Shown: positions 1 to 11,486 of the stretch, piece after piece
Position numbering within the stretch: position 1 is the first letter of the stretch
Layout of the letters: the number at the start of each line of letters is the position of its first letter
Notes under the pieces: model-generated
What the model was told of the DNA's origin: nothing
The model's database searches: none
What the model saw: only the letters and a program-made list of their open reading frames with translations
Source of the DNA: Paracentrotus lividus
Lineage: Eukaryota > Echinodermata > Echinoidea > Camarodonta > Echinidae
DNA length: 64,000 bases
NCBI GenBank assembly: GCA_940671915.1
Contig: CALNVZ010003433.1
Location: 13,574,301 to 13,638,300 of the forward strand
Reading direction: 5' to 3'
Position numbers and translations under genes: made by a program

Positions 1-222
1 AGTGAAGAATCTAGTTGGGTCTAGAAATGATTTTCACAATTATTGGAACATTTGTATGATATGATTATGTTTTTACTTGATTATGTTTTTTACTTGATTT
101 GAATTTTTGTGCATGCAGTTTTTGCCAAATTTGAAGAATTGTGTGGATACAAATTTCTGCACTGCTTTTTTGTTTTGTCATTCTCTATCTGTAAATGTCA
201 TACTTACATTGTGTGCAATGTT

Positions 223-362
223 CAGGGGAGCATTTCATGAAAGAAATTTTCGCTGATTCTCACTGATAACTGTTATAAGCTACTTAAATGCTTGCATCTG
301 ATTGGCTGTGAACAAATGTGTCGGATAAAACACTGACAAGTCCTTTCATGAAACACCACCAG
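223..362. mobile_element. MITE, GGGG/CATTTCATGAAA family, copy 1
   Basis: A non-coding element of about 140 bp. It begins CAGGGGAGCATTTCATGAAA and ends with the inverse, GACAAGTCCTTTCATGAAAC followed by ACC. The interior carries the conserved string TCTGATTGGCTGTGAACAAA and a near-inverted GACAAGT/ATCCGACA motif. Two further copies occur at 23820 and 42399, which is what makes it a mobile family. No target duplication is clear and no transposase is present. The superfamily is not assigned. Confidence 0.7.
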
Positions 363-1869
363 GAGTCCAATGGCGAGAAAATAATGGAGCTATAATTGAC
401 ATCTCAAGAAGATTTGTATAATAGAGGAGTAGAACCTACAGTCCACACCCATTACAATGAGGTGATTGATACGAAACCAACTACATTTTTATATTGCAAA
501 AGTGTTGTGTTTGCATATTTGTAGAAACATAGAAAGATGGGCTTTTTCTTCTTTTTTTTTTCTTCTTTTTTTGTATGATTTATGTTAGTTAAGATGATTC
601 ATAATTGAAATAATTTTCATTCAGTGAGGCAAGAGATATTGAAAGATCCTATTTTAATTTCTGAAATGAATAGTTACTTGCACCGTACTGTAAATTGTTC
701 TCTTATGACATGAAAGGTACTTCTTTTTTCTTATTATTACATCTATTTAAAAAAAAAAAAAATTTTGGAATTATTATTATCATTTAGTATTTTGGTGGTG
801 TGATCATTGAAAGGGATTGCATGAAAATATTGTCTTTCATTTGTTTTGTATGAACTTTATTATTGTGTAACATTCTTCTTTTCTTTCTGTATGTGTAATC
901 ATGTTGATTAATGTTTTTTTTTATTACAGTCAATAACTACTAATAAATGCAATAATAATGAAAAACTGATATGGGCTGAAACAAAGTGGATTTATTTTAT
1001 ACGATAATATGAATAAATATAACGTTTTCATTTATTTAGTAATATCATGGTTAACTTTACCTTCTTCTGTGGTAAACTGCTTTAATGGGATTAAAGGTAT
1101 CAAATATGAAGACTAGTGGTAAGACTTGACATCAAAAAAATAAAGGAAAATAACAAGATACATTTAATTTCATTTTTAAAAGTTTGATCTCATTTCAATA
1201 TACACTAGGTTTTCTTACCAGATTTTATTTCAATTCCTAATTGTTTTGAAATTTTATAATATTTGTTACAAAATTCGAAAGTCACATTGCTTTCGAAAGT
1301 GAAACACAGTATTCCTTAGAGGCACATGAGTAAAATGCATACATATTGAGAGCAATTCTCTGGCAAGTTTGAATATTTATTAACTTTATCAAGAATTCAG
1401 AACGAGGAAAAGGCAACAAACAAATAAATCAGGGCAATGTATTGTAAACTAGAATAGAATGTTGTTTTAATATCCTTCATTTATCGCGACAGCAAGGGTT
1501 TACTAAAGAAAGAAATGATTCAAGAAACATTGTAATCATTAGTAAGACATATCCTCGAGCTTGGTGATCCGGTTCAAGTCACATCTTATCAACTCTGATA
1601 CTAACGAGAAGACAATAGTTATTCATATTCATTATAACTTAGTCATTACGACGTGATCAGCCCCGATCTGAAGCTTATACAGTACGTTTCAATAAAATTA
1701 CATGTAATCCATTTTTAGAGGGACCATGTTCCAAGCTTATTTATTTTGGCGATTTGTATGTAATGTATAATAGATGAGATACTCTTCACATTTCACACAA
1801 TGATACCTTTCTTGCATCACAGATGTCACGCATAACCAAGTAAATTGCAAATAAATGTGAGACAACATC
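363..1869. other. AT-rich intergenic DNA, no gene seen
   Basis: Contains short poly-A and poly-T runs (around 550-572 and 751-763) and many stops in all frames. I see no exon-like open frame with splice borders and no recognised repeat. Confidence 0.5.
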
Positions 1870-1943
1870 CAGTTTTGCGAGTTTTGATAAATGAGACAAG
1901 ACTCAATCAGTCTTGTCTCATTTTCTCAAAACTTGCAAAAAGT
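1870..1943. repeat. long imperfect hairpin
   Basis: Two arms of about 33 bp are separated by a loop of about 5 bp. The inner stem TGAGACAAGACT/AGTCTTGTCTCA is perfect. The outer stem AGTTTTGCGAGTTTTGA pairs with TCAAAACTTGCAAAAAGT with a few mismatches. It may be a tiny MITE or a transcribed hairpin; the sequence alone does not decide. Confidence 0.7.
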
Positions 1944-2308
1944 GGATTTTGTAGCCTGTCAACTTCATTTGTAATTTGATATGTAAGAGGGGTATCATTG
2001 TAAAGGTGAACAGTTGCTCTTTGATCATATTTTGGAATATGATCCATCTCATATTGGATTACCCTTTTTTGATACGCGTTGTAACAATTGGTACTGCTCG
2101 TTCATTCGAACACCAAAAAATGCCTATATCTGGAGGTTTGTTAACCTGTAGATTATTTACAATCTATTCGTTTAACTGAACATTTCTTTGCTGCAATAAT
2201 TTCGGCGTTAACTTATTTCTAAGTTTTTCTTCCATTTATTTTTAAAAATTGAATAGGTGGGGGGGGGATTTCAGAGCACACACACGTTAATAAAACTATA
2301 GGCCTATA

Positions 2309-2775
2309 CAGTCTGTGTCAAATAAAATGGTACAGTTGGAAAACATTTTTTTATAGTGTGAAGGTTAATATCAACTTGGTATTGTTTGTTATTTTCATAA
2401 AGCAGGAATATCACTCTTTCTTCTTCAATTTTTTTCATCACATTTGGTGCAGTATTTTTTGAGATATGACTAATTTTCTACAATCAAGAAAAATCCATTT
2501 TTCGCACGCCGTCCCATGCCTTTGTGTACGATTTCGCATAATGACCGTGAATTCAGCGCTCCAGAGCAATAGAAGTGCGTAATTTCGATTTGTTCCTCGT
2601 CGCACAAAACTTAGCATAACTTTTGTTTTACGAAAGCAAATTATACAGGACAAAGCGCATCAGCAAGAAAAATCTTTTGGCTTTAATTTGGTACCACAAA
2701 CACACATTATATGAAAAGATTTCACACCTAAATGATTTTTTCCCCGACTGTACCATTTTTTTTTGACACAGACTG
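2309..2775. mobile_element. TA-flanked MITE, CAGTCTGTGTCAAA family, copy 1
   Basis: The 467-bp element has terminal inverted repeats starting CAGTCTGTGTCAAA, followed by AATGGTACAG, and is flanked by TA on both sides (2307-2308 and 2776-2777). The TA target duplication and non-coding interior suggest a Tc1/mariner-type non-autonomous element. A second copy in opposite orientation lies at 5575-6020 and aligns along its whole length. Short open frames inside are not coding; they come from both strands of the same repeat. Confidence 0.85.
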
Positions 2776-2777
2776 TA

Positions 2778-4853
2778 TACCCCCTCTATTCTCAAGTTTG
2801 CCGTATGCGTCCCCTCATTTTCCGAATCCTGGATTCGTCGCTGATTATCGTGTTTAAAGTCTGCTAATAATTGTAAATTGTTAATCCAAAACAAAAGTGA
2901 AAAGGGTCTTTAATCCGAAGGGGAAGAGAGGTAAGTGTTATCTCATTTCGGATTAACAATTTTTTTCTGATCTACGAGCATAAACCACTTAATCCTATTT
3001 ATCAGAAAATCACATTTTCGGGGTTGACCGTAGGAATAAAGAGCCTTCGGAATAATGTGTTGCTACGTAATGCATTACTCACAATAAAATAAAACGTTTC
3101 AATTAAAGTCAAGATGGTGTCAAGTGTGGCTGTGTTGCTGGGTATATCCATGACGCAGAGGGGTTTGACTGATGATAAATACAATATGGAATTAATCATA
3201 ACGAAAGACTCATAGGTGACGTCACACTAGCCCCAAGCAGGGGCGTTGCTTATAGCCATGAGAAAAAGGGTCTGAGCAGGGCGCCATTAGGCTATTTAAC
3301 CATAATGACCACGTAGGCCAATGCTTTGCCTGCTCCTCAAAATTGTATTCTTGCTGTTGAATTTTAAAGCTTGATGGTTTAATAATGTAAACCAGCCCCC
3401 GCCCCCTCCCCGAAAAAAATATATTCTTTTATCTTTGGTTTGTGTGTTGAAATTTACATCCAAGATAAATTTCTTGGAATGGAAAAAATATTTCAAGAGC
3501 TTATTTTTTTATTATTATTTTTTTTTTTATTATTGATCATCGTCTAAGATCAAAATATCAAAGAAATACTTATCTTGGAGGTCTTTAATCACAACAATTT
3601 TGTATGACCTTTTGTTCTCTAACCTTAAAGATTTTTTTCCCCAAAAGTATTGATTTTTTTTATTTTTAATTTATGTATTTTCAAAAGTATTTGACATGCC
3701 TCGTCTTTTCTGGCTTTTAATGTTCCGCCCTGTCCCTAATGGCTCTATAATCTTGATCTCTTTCTTACCATCACTTGCGGTTGATGCAGTGAGCTGTGGA
3801 TTATCTGGAAAGCGATATGAACATGAACTTCACGAAGTCTGAAATGGGAATTGAGATTAAGGATTCTGATTTAATGGACCCTGATGAGTTAACGCCCAAA
3901 TCTGTCTCCAGAGACGAGAATGGCAGAGAGAGAGAGAGAGAGAGGGATGGAGAGATGCAAGTGAAAGAAAGAGGGGAAAGGGAGATTTAAAGAGAGAAGA
4001 TAGCTGCAACAGAGGGAAATATAGTAAGACCAAAAACAAACAAAAAACAAAAGGAGAGAGAAGAATTGATTCTTAATATTCATTTCAGTGCATGTTTCTT
4101 TAAAAAAAAATCATGCTAGACTATATGTTTTGCGCTACTTTTTTGGTATCCATATAACCAAGATATTGAGCTTTTAAAACGAGGGGTTGCATGCACTACG
4201 TGGCTTTGTAAAAATGTATTACAATACATAAAAATACTACAATAGAATTCATATTCATCAGGCTTATGGACACAATGGTTGCAAAACCATTGAAATTGAT
4301 ATATATATAAAAGAACACCATAATCAATCATGAAGAAACAGGTTAAGGGAAAGAATAAAAACAAAATAAGGAACGGAGAAAGTAAATATGAAGAAAACGT
4401 GTGTTTATATTAAACATCATTTATAACCATATTATGTTTCAAATAATTTTAGAAGTAATACATAGTGAGACAAGAAATTAGGGATAACTATTTGAAATAA
4501 TACGAACAAAATAAACATTTCTGACATTATATAAGCGTTGATCAAAATTAATTATACAACAAAAGTTCTTAGGTATAGCCTAGATACTGTGTTTGAATAT
4601 GGACCCTTCTAATAGGGTCCATGGTTTAGATCTTTAAAAAGGATAAGAAGAAGAACACTATTAATTAGATTTAAAAGGGATACACGCCTATTGTGACAAA
4701 CGGACCAAGTTAATGAGAAACAGGATAGAATCCCGGTGAATTGGGACAGTAATAGTCTTTCCCTTGTCATTTCTCGTTAGGCCGTACCGTTAATCAGCAA
4801 AGACGAAACAAAATTCTTCATCATTGTGCTTGAAGGATGAATACAACGATTGA

Positions 4854-4906
<53 letters not shown>

Positions 4907-5033
4907 ATCGAAAAGAGGCGGTTTTGATTAACAGACGACATTGAGCAATAATTACCGAACTCGAAGCCATAGTCCCATTTCATGCGAAGCAGAAGGGCGG
5001 CAACTCTGTGCAGTGCATGCCTCCGAGAAAAAT
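2778..5033. other. intergenic DNA with simple repeats, no gene seen
   Basis: Holds a C-rich patch (3395-3412), a short GA tract (3926-3945) and AT-rich sequence. A poly-A run of more than 40 bases lies at about 4855-4904. Frames are short and of low complexity; no exon signal was found. Confidence 0.5.
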
Positions 5034-5175
5034 GTAAACCCAATTTTGAGAGCCTCATTATGATATTAAAATGGTATAAGTTTAGCGACCTTGATATTGG
5101 TATCAAAGAGTAACTCACATTCTGTTAAATACTAAATTTATACCTACGATTGTGACGGATGACTAAGCACTTTGG

Positions 5176-5207
<32 letters not shown>

Positions 5208-5553
5208 TGTCAAAATTGCCTCGTACAAAGTTTGAGCAAAATCAACCCTTGCATGTTAATAGTCCAAGTAACCTTTTGTGCCTTATTATGAATGGATTAA
5301 GGAAGGCTTACCTCAAATAATGAAAGCATGATCAGAGCTAGGGTTACTTCTGCCAAAACTTGGTATAAGGTAATGTTGACAGAGGTGTTTAAAAGCTCAA
5401 GTGATCATGCAGTCATCCATAATAGCACAGTAATAATTATGATTGATGTTACTGTATAGATTACGAGTCACTTTTTTTTTACAATAAAATAAGAATATTA
5501 TGATGTCACATAAGTTAAACAACTCTTATCATAAGGCTCTCAAAGTTGAGTTA
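5034..5553. mobile_element. MITE with GTAA...TTAC ends, copy 1
   Basis: The left end GTAAACCCAATTTTGAGAGC and the right end, read on the other strand, GTAACTCAACTTTGAGAGCC, form a terminal inverted repeat of roughly 30 bp. About 340 bp of its right part recurs at 8614-8912, including CTACCTCAAA-type and AAACTTGGTA-type strings, so it is a dispersed family. The interior carries a poly-A run (5180-5206). There is no coding capacity and no clear target duplication. Confidence 0.65.
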
Positions 5554-5574
5554 CTTTTTTTCCGGGACGCACTA

Positions 5575-6020
5575 CAGTCTGTGTCAAAAAAAAAAATGGT
5601 ACAGTCGGGGAAAAAAAAAATTATGTGTGAAATATTTTCAGACAATATGTGTATGTGGTACCAAATTAAAGCCAAAAGGTTTTCCTTGCTGATGCGATTT
5701 GTTCTGTATAATTTGCTTTCGTAAAACAAAAGTTATGCTAAATTTTGTGCGACGAGGAACAAATCAAAATTGAACACTTTATGGCCATTATGCGAAACCT
5801 ATACACAAAGGCATGGGAAGGCGTGCGAAAAATTGATTTTTCTTGATTGTAGAAAAATAGTCATATTTCAAAAATCACAACACCAAATGTGATGAAAAAA
5901 TGCAGGTGAAAGGCTGATCTTCCTGCTTTATGAAAATACCAAACAATAGCAGGCTGTGATTAAAATTCATACTATAAAAAAAATGTTTTCCACTTGTACC
6001 ATTTTATTTGACACAGACTG
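5575..6020. mobile_element. TA-flanked MITE, CAGTCTGTGTCAAA family, copy 2 (inverted)
   Basis: The 446-bp copy lies opposite in orientation to the one at 2309-2775. It has the same CAGTCTGTGTCAAA termini and is flanked by TA (5573-5574, 6021-6022). Internal identity is visible throughout, for example TTTGCTTTCGTAAAACAAAA and the AATTTTGTGCGACGAGGAAC region. The two copies form a long inverted pair about 2.8 kb apart. Confidence 0.85.
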
Positions 6021-6816
6021 TATAGTGTACCAATGCCAGAAGCTAACGACCTTCTTGTCATGCTTGTTCTGAAGGAGGAGATTGTTTTATCCCTAAGGTG
6101 CTTGCTAGTCATCGGTAAAGATGACTTGAAAGATTATGAATAGCTGTCATCAAGGGCGGCATGTTATTGTTCTTCACCTAACACGTCTGAAGATTTTCAT
6201 AATGTTGAATAATTAAAAGTGAGAAACATTAATCGTTAACACTCGAGTTTCTCACCAGGGGCCTCTAATAATTGTTAATTGTTTTGACAATTTTTTTTAA
6301 AACAAACGTTAAACCGATTCGTTTTATCTCAAGGCCATGGTGAGATTCGTTTTATCTCGATGAGACAATGAGATCATTTGAACGTCACTTCATCTTGTAT
6401 GATGTATTTTTTAAATATATATCTCATGAAATATAAACAGCATTCCAGTGAGGATAGGTGCATTTATATCAACAAAAATGTCACTTTATACCAATCTTGT
6501 TTATAGAAAACAATCATAAATACATTTCCAAAGTAGGAGGCAAATTGTATGTATTTACTTCTTTTCTTTCTTTCTTTCATAAGGGCAACAATGATATCTT
6601 TTCTGAATTTCAATTCCTTAACAAACAAAAAAAACAAAACAAAAACACACACAAAAAAAATCGAAATATTTCCCTTTCTCTCTTCTTTACCGTTCGGTTA
6701 TCAGAATTGAAATGAATACTCCAAGAAGCAATAGTAATAATATCAATCTTCTATTCCTTTTTACTGTTTTTGTTGACAGTTTAATTTACCCCCCTCGACC
6801 CCCCCCCCCCCCTTCT

Positions 6817-6851
<35 letters not shown>

Positions 6852-6948
6852 TTTTTTCTTTCTCTCTTTCTCTCCTCTCTCTCTCTCTCTCTGCCCTCGT
6901 AGGATTTACTTGTAATACGAAAGTTGGAAGTTACTAAAACTACTTTCC

Positions 6949-7018
6949 TATTGGTCAAATATTTCATCCGCTCTAACCAATCAGAATTCGCTCATCCGGT
7001 CATTGTGACGTCACAATG
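6949..7018. promoter_or_regulatory. CCAAT boxes plus palindromic CRE, unit 1
   Basis: An inverted CCAAT box (CCTATTGGTCA, ATTGG at 6950-6954), a direct one (ACCAATCAG, 6976-6984) and an 18-bp perfect palindrome CATTGTGACGTCACAATG (7001-7018) centred on TGACGTCA lie within 70 bp. CCAAT is the NF-Y site and TGACGTCA the CREB/ATF site. It lies about 1.05 kb upstream of the signal-peptide exon at 8067. A promoter role is inference. Confidence 0.45.
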
Positions 7019-7308
7019 AAACACAAACTTAAAGTCGATACAATGCAACAATTAAATCTTTTGTTTTTGCTGGCTATAGTTGCCAATTCGAATTCATTCC
7101 CTCCCCCTCCCCCCTCCCCTCATCCTCCCTCCCCCTCCCCCCCTCTCTCTCTCTCTCTCTCCCGCCCCCCCCCCCTCTCCTCTTCTCTCTCTCTCTGTCA
7201 CACTCTCTCTCTCTCTCTCTCTCTCTAGCTTGCTCTCTCTCTCTCTCTGCCCTCTTTGGTCAATACAAAAGTTCGGAACTAGACTAGAAAGTTACTGAAC
7301 TGCTCTCC

Positions 7309-7377
7309 TATTGGTCAATATTTTGCACGTTTGAACAATCGGGAATTCGTTCATGTGGTCATTGTGACGTCACAATG
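7309..7377. promoter_or_regulatory. CCAAT box plus palindromic CRE, unit 2
   Basis: The second copy of the duplicated unit keeps the inverted CCAAT box (ATTGG, 7310-7314) and the whole 18-bp palindrome with TGACGTCA (7360-7377). The direct CCAAT has decayed to ACAATC. The palindrome is identical in both units while the sequence around it has drifted, which suggests constraint, though chance over so few sites is possible. Confidence 0.45.
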
Positions 7378-8066
7378 AAAAACGAAAATTTTCAGTCGAT
7401 ACGCTCGACCCGGCCCGTATTAAAAAGAAGAAGGGGGGGGGAATCGCACTTTATGTTAAGCAGGGAAGGTGTCCTTGTTGAAGCATATTGAACGGGCGGA
7501 TTTCATGAGATCTATCATGAATTGAATTTTGACAGAATGTTCCAGCAAAACCCACATTTTTAATGAAGGAATAATTCTCAAGAGAGAAATTTGTAACCAG
7601 AACGGTTTCTTCCAACATCAAGTAACCCAGTGTATTTTCCTGTGGGAGATTTATTGCGGGAATCGCCCTAGCTGTACCTGAGCGCTTGTTATAGTGTGAG
7701 TGACGTTATCATTTATAGTACGGTTAGATTCAAACATGGTTAATCATTAGCGATTATTTATTACGTCGTCTCTATCATTAATCGGTGCTGTCACACAACT
7801 TATCTCGCACTGAATCGCGGATAAACGCCAACCATTTAGAAACAGCTGTCCGCATGAAATATAGAAGAACTCCACCCTCGCATAGCGCCGAACCTCAGGC
7901 AGAGCAAAACGGAGATTTTAGGTCGAGAATCGCAATAATGGAGATCAGGCTTGATCAAGACTCTGCTGGACACCTACCCCGACACTGCGCCGAGGGAGGG
8001 CGAGGAAGACTCACGGCTTTAACCACTGACTCAGCGCTGATATTCATTTCGAAACCAAACTACAAG

Positions 8067-8273
8067 ATGTTTTATCTGTACCTTGGTGTTGCCCTTTTTC
8101 TCTGCTTACCTAATTCTATATATTGTGTACATGGACAGCCCAAGGACATTGTTGAAATAAATAAAGGACCATTTGGAAACAGTTACGAACAGTACTATCA
8201 ACAAGGGGAGATGAATATTGAAGGGGAAGCCGCCATTCAACATCAAACATCATTTACAGACAAACTACGAAAG
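8067..8273 (+). CDS. probable first coding exon of a secreted or membrane protein
   Basis: An open stretch of 69 codons ends in a consensus splice donor (CGAAAG|GTGAGT, exon end 8273, phase 0). It begins MFYLYLGVALFLCLPNSIYC, a classical signal peptide with a hydrophobic core of about 15 residues; cleavage is likely near residue 24 (VHGQ/P). The mature part is polar and rich in Gln, Glu and Tyr, with no motif I recognise. The frame stays open upstream to about 7785 with other Met codons near 7854 and 7938. The ATG at 8067 is preferred because it places the signal peptide at the N-terminus. No downstream exon in phase 0 is visible nearby, so a long intron follows. The exon at 41349 might belong to the same gene, but its phase does not fit directly. 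The family is unknown; the evidence rests on the signal peptide plus donor. Confidence 0.5.
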
Positions 8274-8613
8274 GTGAGTTGAATAGTCATAATATATACC
8301 TTTTAATCAAAAGTTGTTCTTGACTTCCACAGAGCGTACCAGAGGCTTGTCAAACATAGCAATGTATAATTTAAATTTTGAACTGGATTAATAGCCTATT
8401 GAAGGATAAATGAATCGATGAAAGTTTATCTGCAATGAAAAGATGTAATTGTTCACGTGATTTGTTGCTACGTCGGAGAGCTCTCATGCATGACCAATGT
8501 CACAATTTGATATCTTTCTCTCTGTTAGTAACTCTTGCATGGGAATCATAATAGGCTAGCGATGTAAGCAATAAAACTGTATTATATTTTTTAAAAATTA
8601 AAAAATTAAAAAA

Positions 8614-8912
8614 ATGTCAAAATTACGTCAATGTACCAAGTTTGGGCAGAAACAGCCCATTACCCTTTCATTTTAAGAATTGGGATCAGGCTTCTACCTC
8701 AAACATAAATAAATGATCAAGATGTCATCAGAGGGTTGCTTCTCCCCAAACTAGGTACACTACGATTTTAACACAGGTTTTTAAAAGCCGAAGTGCTCAG
8801 ACGTTTTTTTATGAAAGCGCAGGTAATATTTAATATCATTGGACAGAATATAAAAATAAATATTAATGTCATAAACATTTTTTTTAATATGAGGCTGTCA
8901 AAGTTGGGTAAA
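8614..8912. mobile_element. MITE with GTAA...TTAC ends, copy 2 (partial)
   Basis: Aligns with 5208-5553 over about 300 bp. Shared strings include GTCAAAATTACGTC versus GTCAAAATTGCCTC, then CTACCTCAAA, and the terminal TGAGGCTGTCAAAGTTGGGT. The left terminus is not recognisable. It lies just downstream of the signal-peptide exon, within its presumed first intron. Confidence 0.6.
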
Positions 8913-8913
8913 C

Positions 8914-10000
8914 TTGTTTTTTGCAGTTATTTGTATTTTTGTGTTATTATATGGATTTTTTTCGTATCAAAATTGTTAAACAATGAAAATAAGACATGCA
9001 TATATAAAAGTATACTTTATTCAGATGCATTGATAAAATAGCACTTTTCTTTCTAAAGAGTTCCACAAGAAAAAATGATGAACAAAAACGACAATACTTC
9101 GGGCTTCATAGACCAATTGATATAGAAACAAAAAATAATTCATTATTAACAATTTGCAAGCTGAGTTAAAATTCCCATTAACATTTCATGTGTATTATGT
9201 TCTTAAATTCATGAAACGAGGCACAATATTAGCTAATATTTAAGTAAGAGGGTTTCTGTTTTGAATTTCACTAAATATCTCCATGTCGCACTTGTTTAGG
9301 GGTAGACATGTACCTCAGGCATAGTGATTAACTAAACCGGAAATATAGCTTATCTAGTTAACACAGCCGTTATGTCCCCCAATTCTATTTGATACACTTT
9401 GAAGCGAGTGATATTCCATCAATACTAAATGAACAATATTCTAAGCAAGGATTTGAACTTATAGCTTAGAGAGAATTTGAGGTCATGATTCGATATATTA
9501 AAAGCCTTTATGAGGCATTGGAGTTGGCAGTTGTCTGAAATTTCTCGGGAAAATAATGTTTGTTAATTTAATAATAACAAGAACCTGCAAGTTTATTACA
9601 AGTAAAAGCTCTCTGCACTAAATTGGCACATCATTACGTTTTGAAGAGATTTGAATTATGAATTATGTTGCTGATGTCTATGAATTTCAAAGAATAATAA
9701 TAACAATATCTTATTTGATCAGATCATGAGTTTATTCACAAGTGACAGTTGTCCATAAAATGCATTAGCCTTATCGGAAAGGTTGTTGATACATGTAGCT
9801 TTGTTCAAAATACGAGAGAAATAAAGGAAAGGGATTGATGTGATTGGAATTAAATTAAATCTAAACACTGTCATGATAATTTTAGTTTATATAGTTTCGT
9901 TTTTAAAACAATGAAAATTTAGGTAGAATAGAAGGGAAGGAACGAAAAGAAAAAGCTAGATTTTATTCGGACATATTTCGGGACTCTTTTCTGTTTTATC
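8914..10000. other. AT-rich presumed intron, nothing recognised
   Basis: No exon, repeat pair or structured element was recognised. Composition is strongly A/T and stops are dense in all six frames. Confidence 0.5.
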
Positions 10001-10312
10001 TACACTGTTCGTCATAAAGGTGGAATATTTTTTTTTTTCTGGCTCAAGCGACATTATGTTGCTCCGTTATTAATTTCTTGAATGTGTTTGTCACCGCTTT
10101 CACTTTCTGGGATCCTGGGTATATCTCGGACGTTCCCTCAACCCCTCCTAGGGATTTTTCTTCAAAAAAGTTTGCCACCCCCAGATGATGGCCATTTTCG
10201 TCATTTTTTCTTATTTTTGGGGCCCTTTTTTGTTCACGCGACCCAACAAGGCCCCTCAGTCCTACCCCAAGGAAACACGTCTGAGGTGGAGATATGTTAT
10301 TGTTCTTTAAAT
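10001..10312 (+). repeat. dispersed repeat A, copy 1
   Basis: Begins GTCATAAAGGTGGAATATTT and contains ATATCTCGGACGTTCCCTCA, GGCCATTTTCGTCA and TTTTGGGGCCC, ending near CGTCTGAGGTGGAG. The same order of strings recurs inverted at 11487-11921 and, shorter, at 60722-60912, so three copies are present in the window. There is no coding capacity; the 77-residue frame across it is not gene-like. Confidence 0.75.
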
Positions 10313-10712
10313 TAAATCTAGATGTATGGTTACAGGCTCGACTCTTTTGTCTAGGGGAGGGCTCAAAAAATAATTTGATTGGGGTTCAACGTTCATTTTA
10401 TTCATTTTTACACCATAGAAATTTCTATCTTCCCTAAATTGTATTGTAAAATCTCAACCAAACATAAATCAAAATAAAATATTATCAATAATGACTATTT
10501 ACAGCCTTGTCATCAAGGCTAAACAAAATTGAAGGGGAAAATGATGATATTTAAGGGTTAAAGGTTGTTTTTCATTTCTTTAGTTTTCAGCATAAAGATA
10601 GAATAAAATATTCCGAATTTTCACCAATCTCGTTTTTTACTTCAGCCCCTCCCTTAGACAAGAGACCTAAGCCTGCGTCCCCAGAAATATAGATTTAACT
10701 TAAAGAACAATA
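10298..10712. mobile_element. foldback MITE with ~80-bp inverted ends
   Basis: The left end TATTGTTCTTTAAATTAAAT, followed by a TTTTGTCTAGGGGAGGGCT segment, is mirrored at the right end by AGCCCCTCCC...TAGACAAGAG and ATTTAACTTAAAGAACAATA. The arms are about 80 bp with mismatches. The middle is AT-rich. Its last TA (10711-10712) is the insertion site of the next element. Confidence 0.65.
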
Positions 10713-11484
10713 GGGGAGACCGGGGATGGACGTTACAAAATTCACATTTTGGGCCAGATAATTTTAATTAGCCTATTATGTTGGCTAAAACCTGAGGCAC
10801 ATAAAACTTGAAAACATGTAAATACTAATTAACTACAGCTTAATTAATAAGGACATTTTTTTGTAACAACCTACCCTGTATACGGGGTAAGTTTTTACAC
10901 CTTACGGGGTAAATTGTTACTATATGTAAACATACGGGGTACGTTACAATGTGTAAATCTCTTATACCATACTTTTGTTTCAACTTTCCAGTTTCTTGAT
11001 ATATCGTTAACAGTAGATCAAGTAGAGCTCTAGAATAGACTAAAGTAATAACAGAAATATCAAAATATTAACAACTGAAAATTGAAACAAAATTACTTAG
11101 CATGTGAAATGTAATAGGGGTAGGTTGTTACATCGACATGGGGTAGGTTGTTGTAATAACCTACCCCATGGGTGATTTTACACATAAAATCAACTGTATA
11201 GCACAGCCATTAGGCAAAATTACAGGGCATGGCTCAGGGGTATATTAGTGACATACATGTACTATATTCACAATGCCAGACTATCATCATGTGCCTTCAG
11301 TTGTAAGAACAATTACAAATTTTAATTTTTGTCAAAAATTCACTTGGAACTGTAAAAAAATGGTTTTTGCTGATTTACTTTTTAATAAAACAACGGAGAA
11401 ACCTCACGACCGGTCTCTTGTTCCAACTTAGCACACTGAGAACTGTAACAACTGACCCGTGTAACTTCCATCCCCGGTCTCCCC
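10713..11484 (+). mobile_element. GGGGAGACC transposon, copy 1
   Basis: The 772-bp non-autonomous element starts GGGGAGACCGGGGATGGA and ends with the inverse TCCATCCCCGGTCTCCCC. It is flanked by TA at 10711-10712 and 11485-11486. The left part holds repeated modules of the type TACGGGGTAA and GGGGTAGGTTGTTAC in both orientations (for example 11117-11166). The second copy at 11996-12859 is in the opposite orientation and aligns end to end. No transposase is encoded. Confidence 0.9.
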
Positions 11485-11486
11485 TA

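Larger units (their letters stand above)
6712..7400. repeat. tandem duplication of a ~360-bp unit with CT tracts
   Basis: Two successive units each contain a T/C-rich stretch, a long C/CT microsatellite (about 6791-6893 and 7100-7252), the string CCTATTGGTCAA, and then the palindrome CATTGTGACGTCACAATG. The palindromes lie 359 bp apart. The units have diverged moderately between these anchors. The apparent Leu/Pro/Ser-rich open frames are only the microsatellite read through and are not genes. Confidence 0.75.

Noticed and set aside
6712..7298. Leu/Pro/Ser-rich open frames of 67-72 residues
   Set aside because: They are readings of CT and C microsatellites in successive frames; no conserved protein feature and no splice logic.
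7785..8066. N-terminal extension of the signal-peptide exon
   Set aside because: The upstream frame is open but low in coding character, and it would bury the signal peptide in the middle of the protein.
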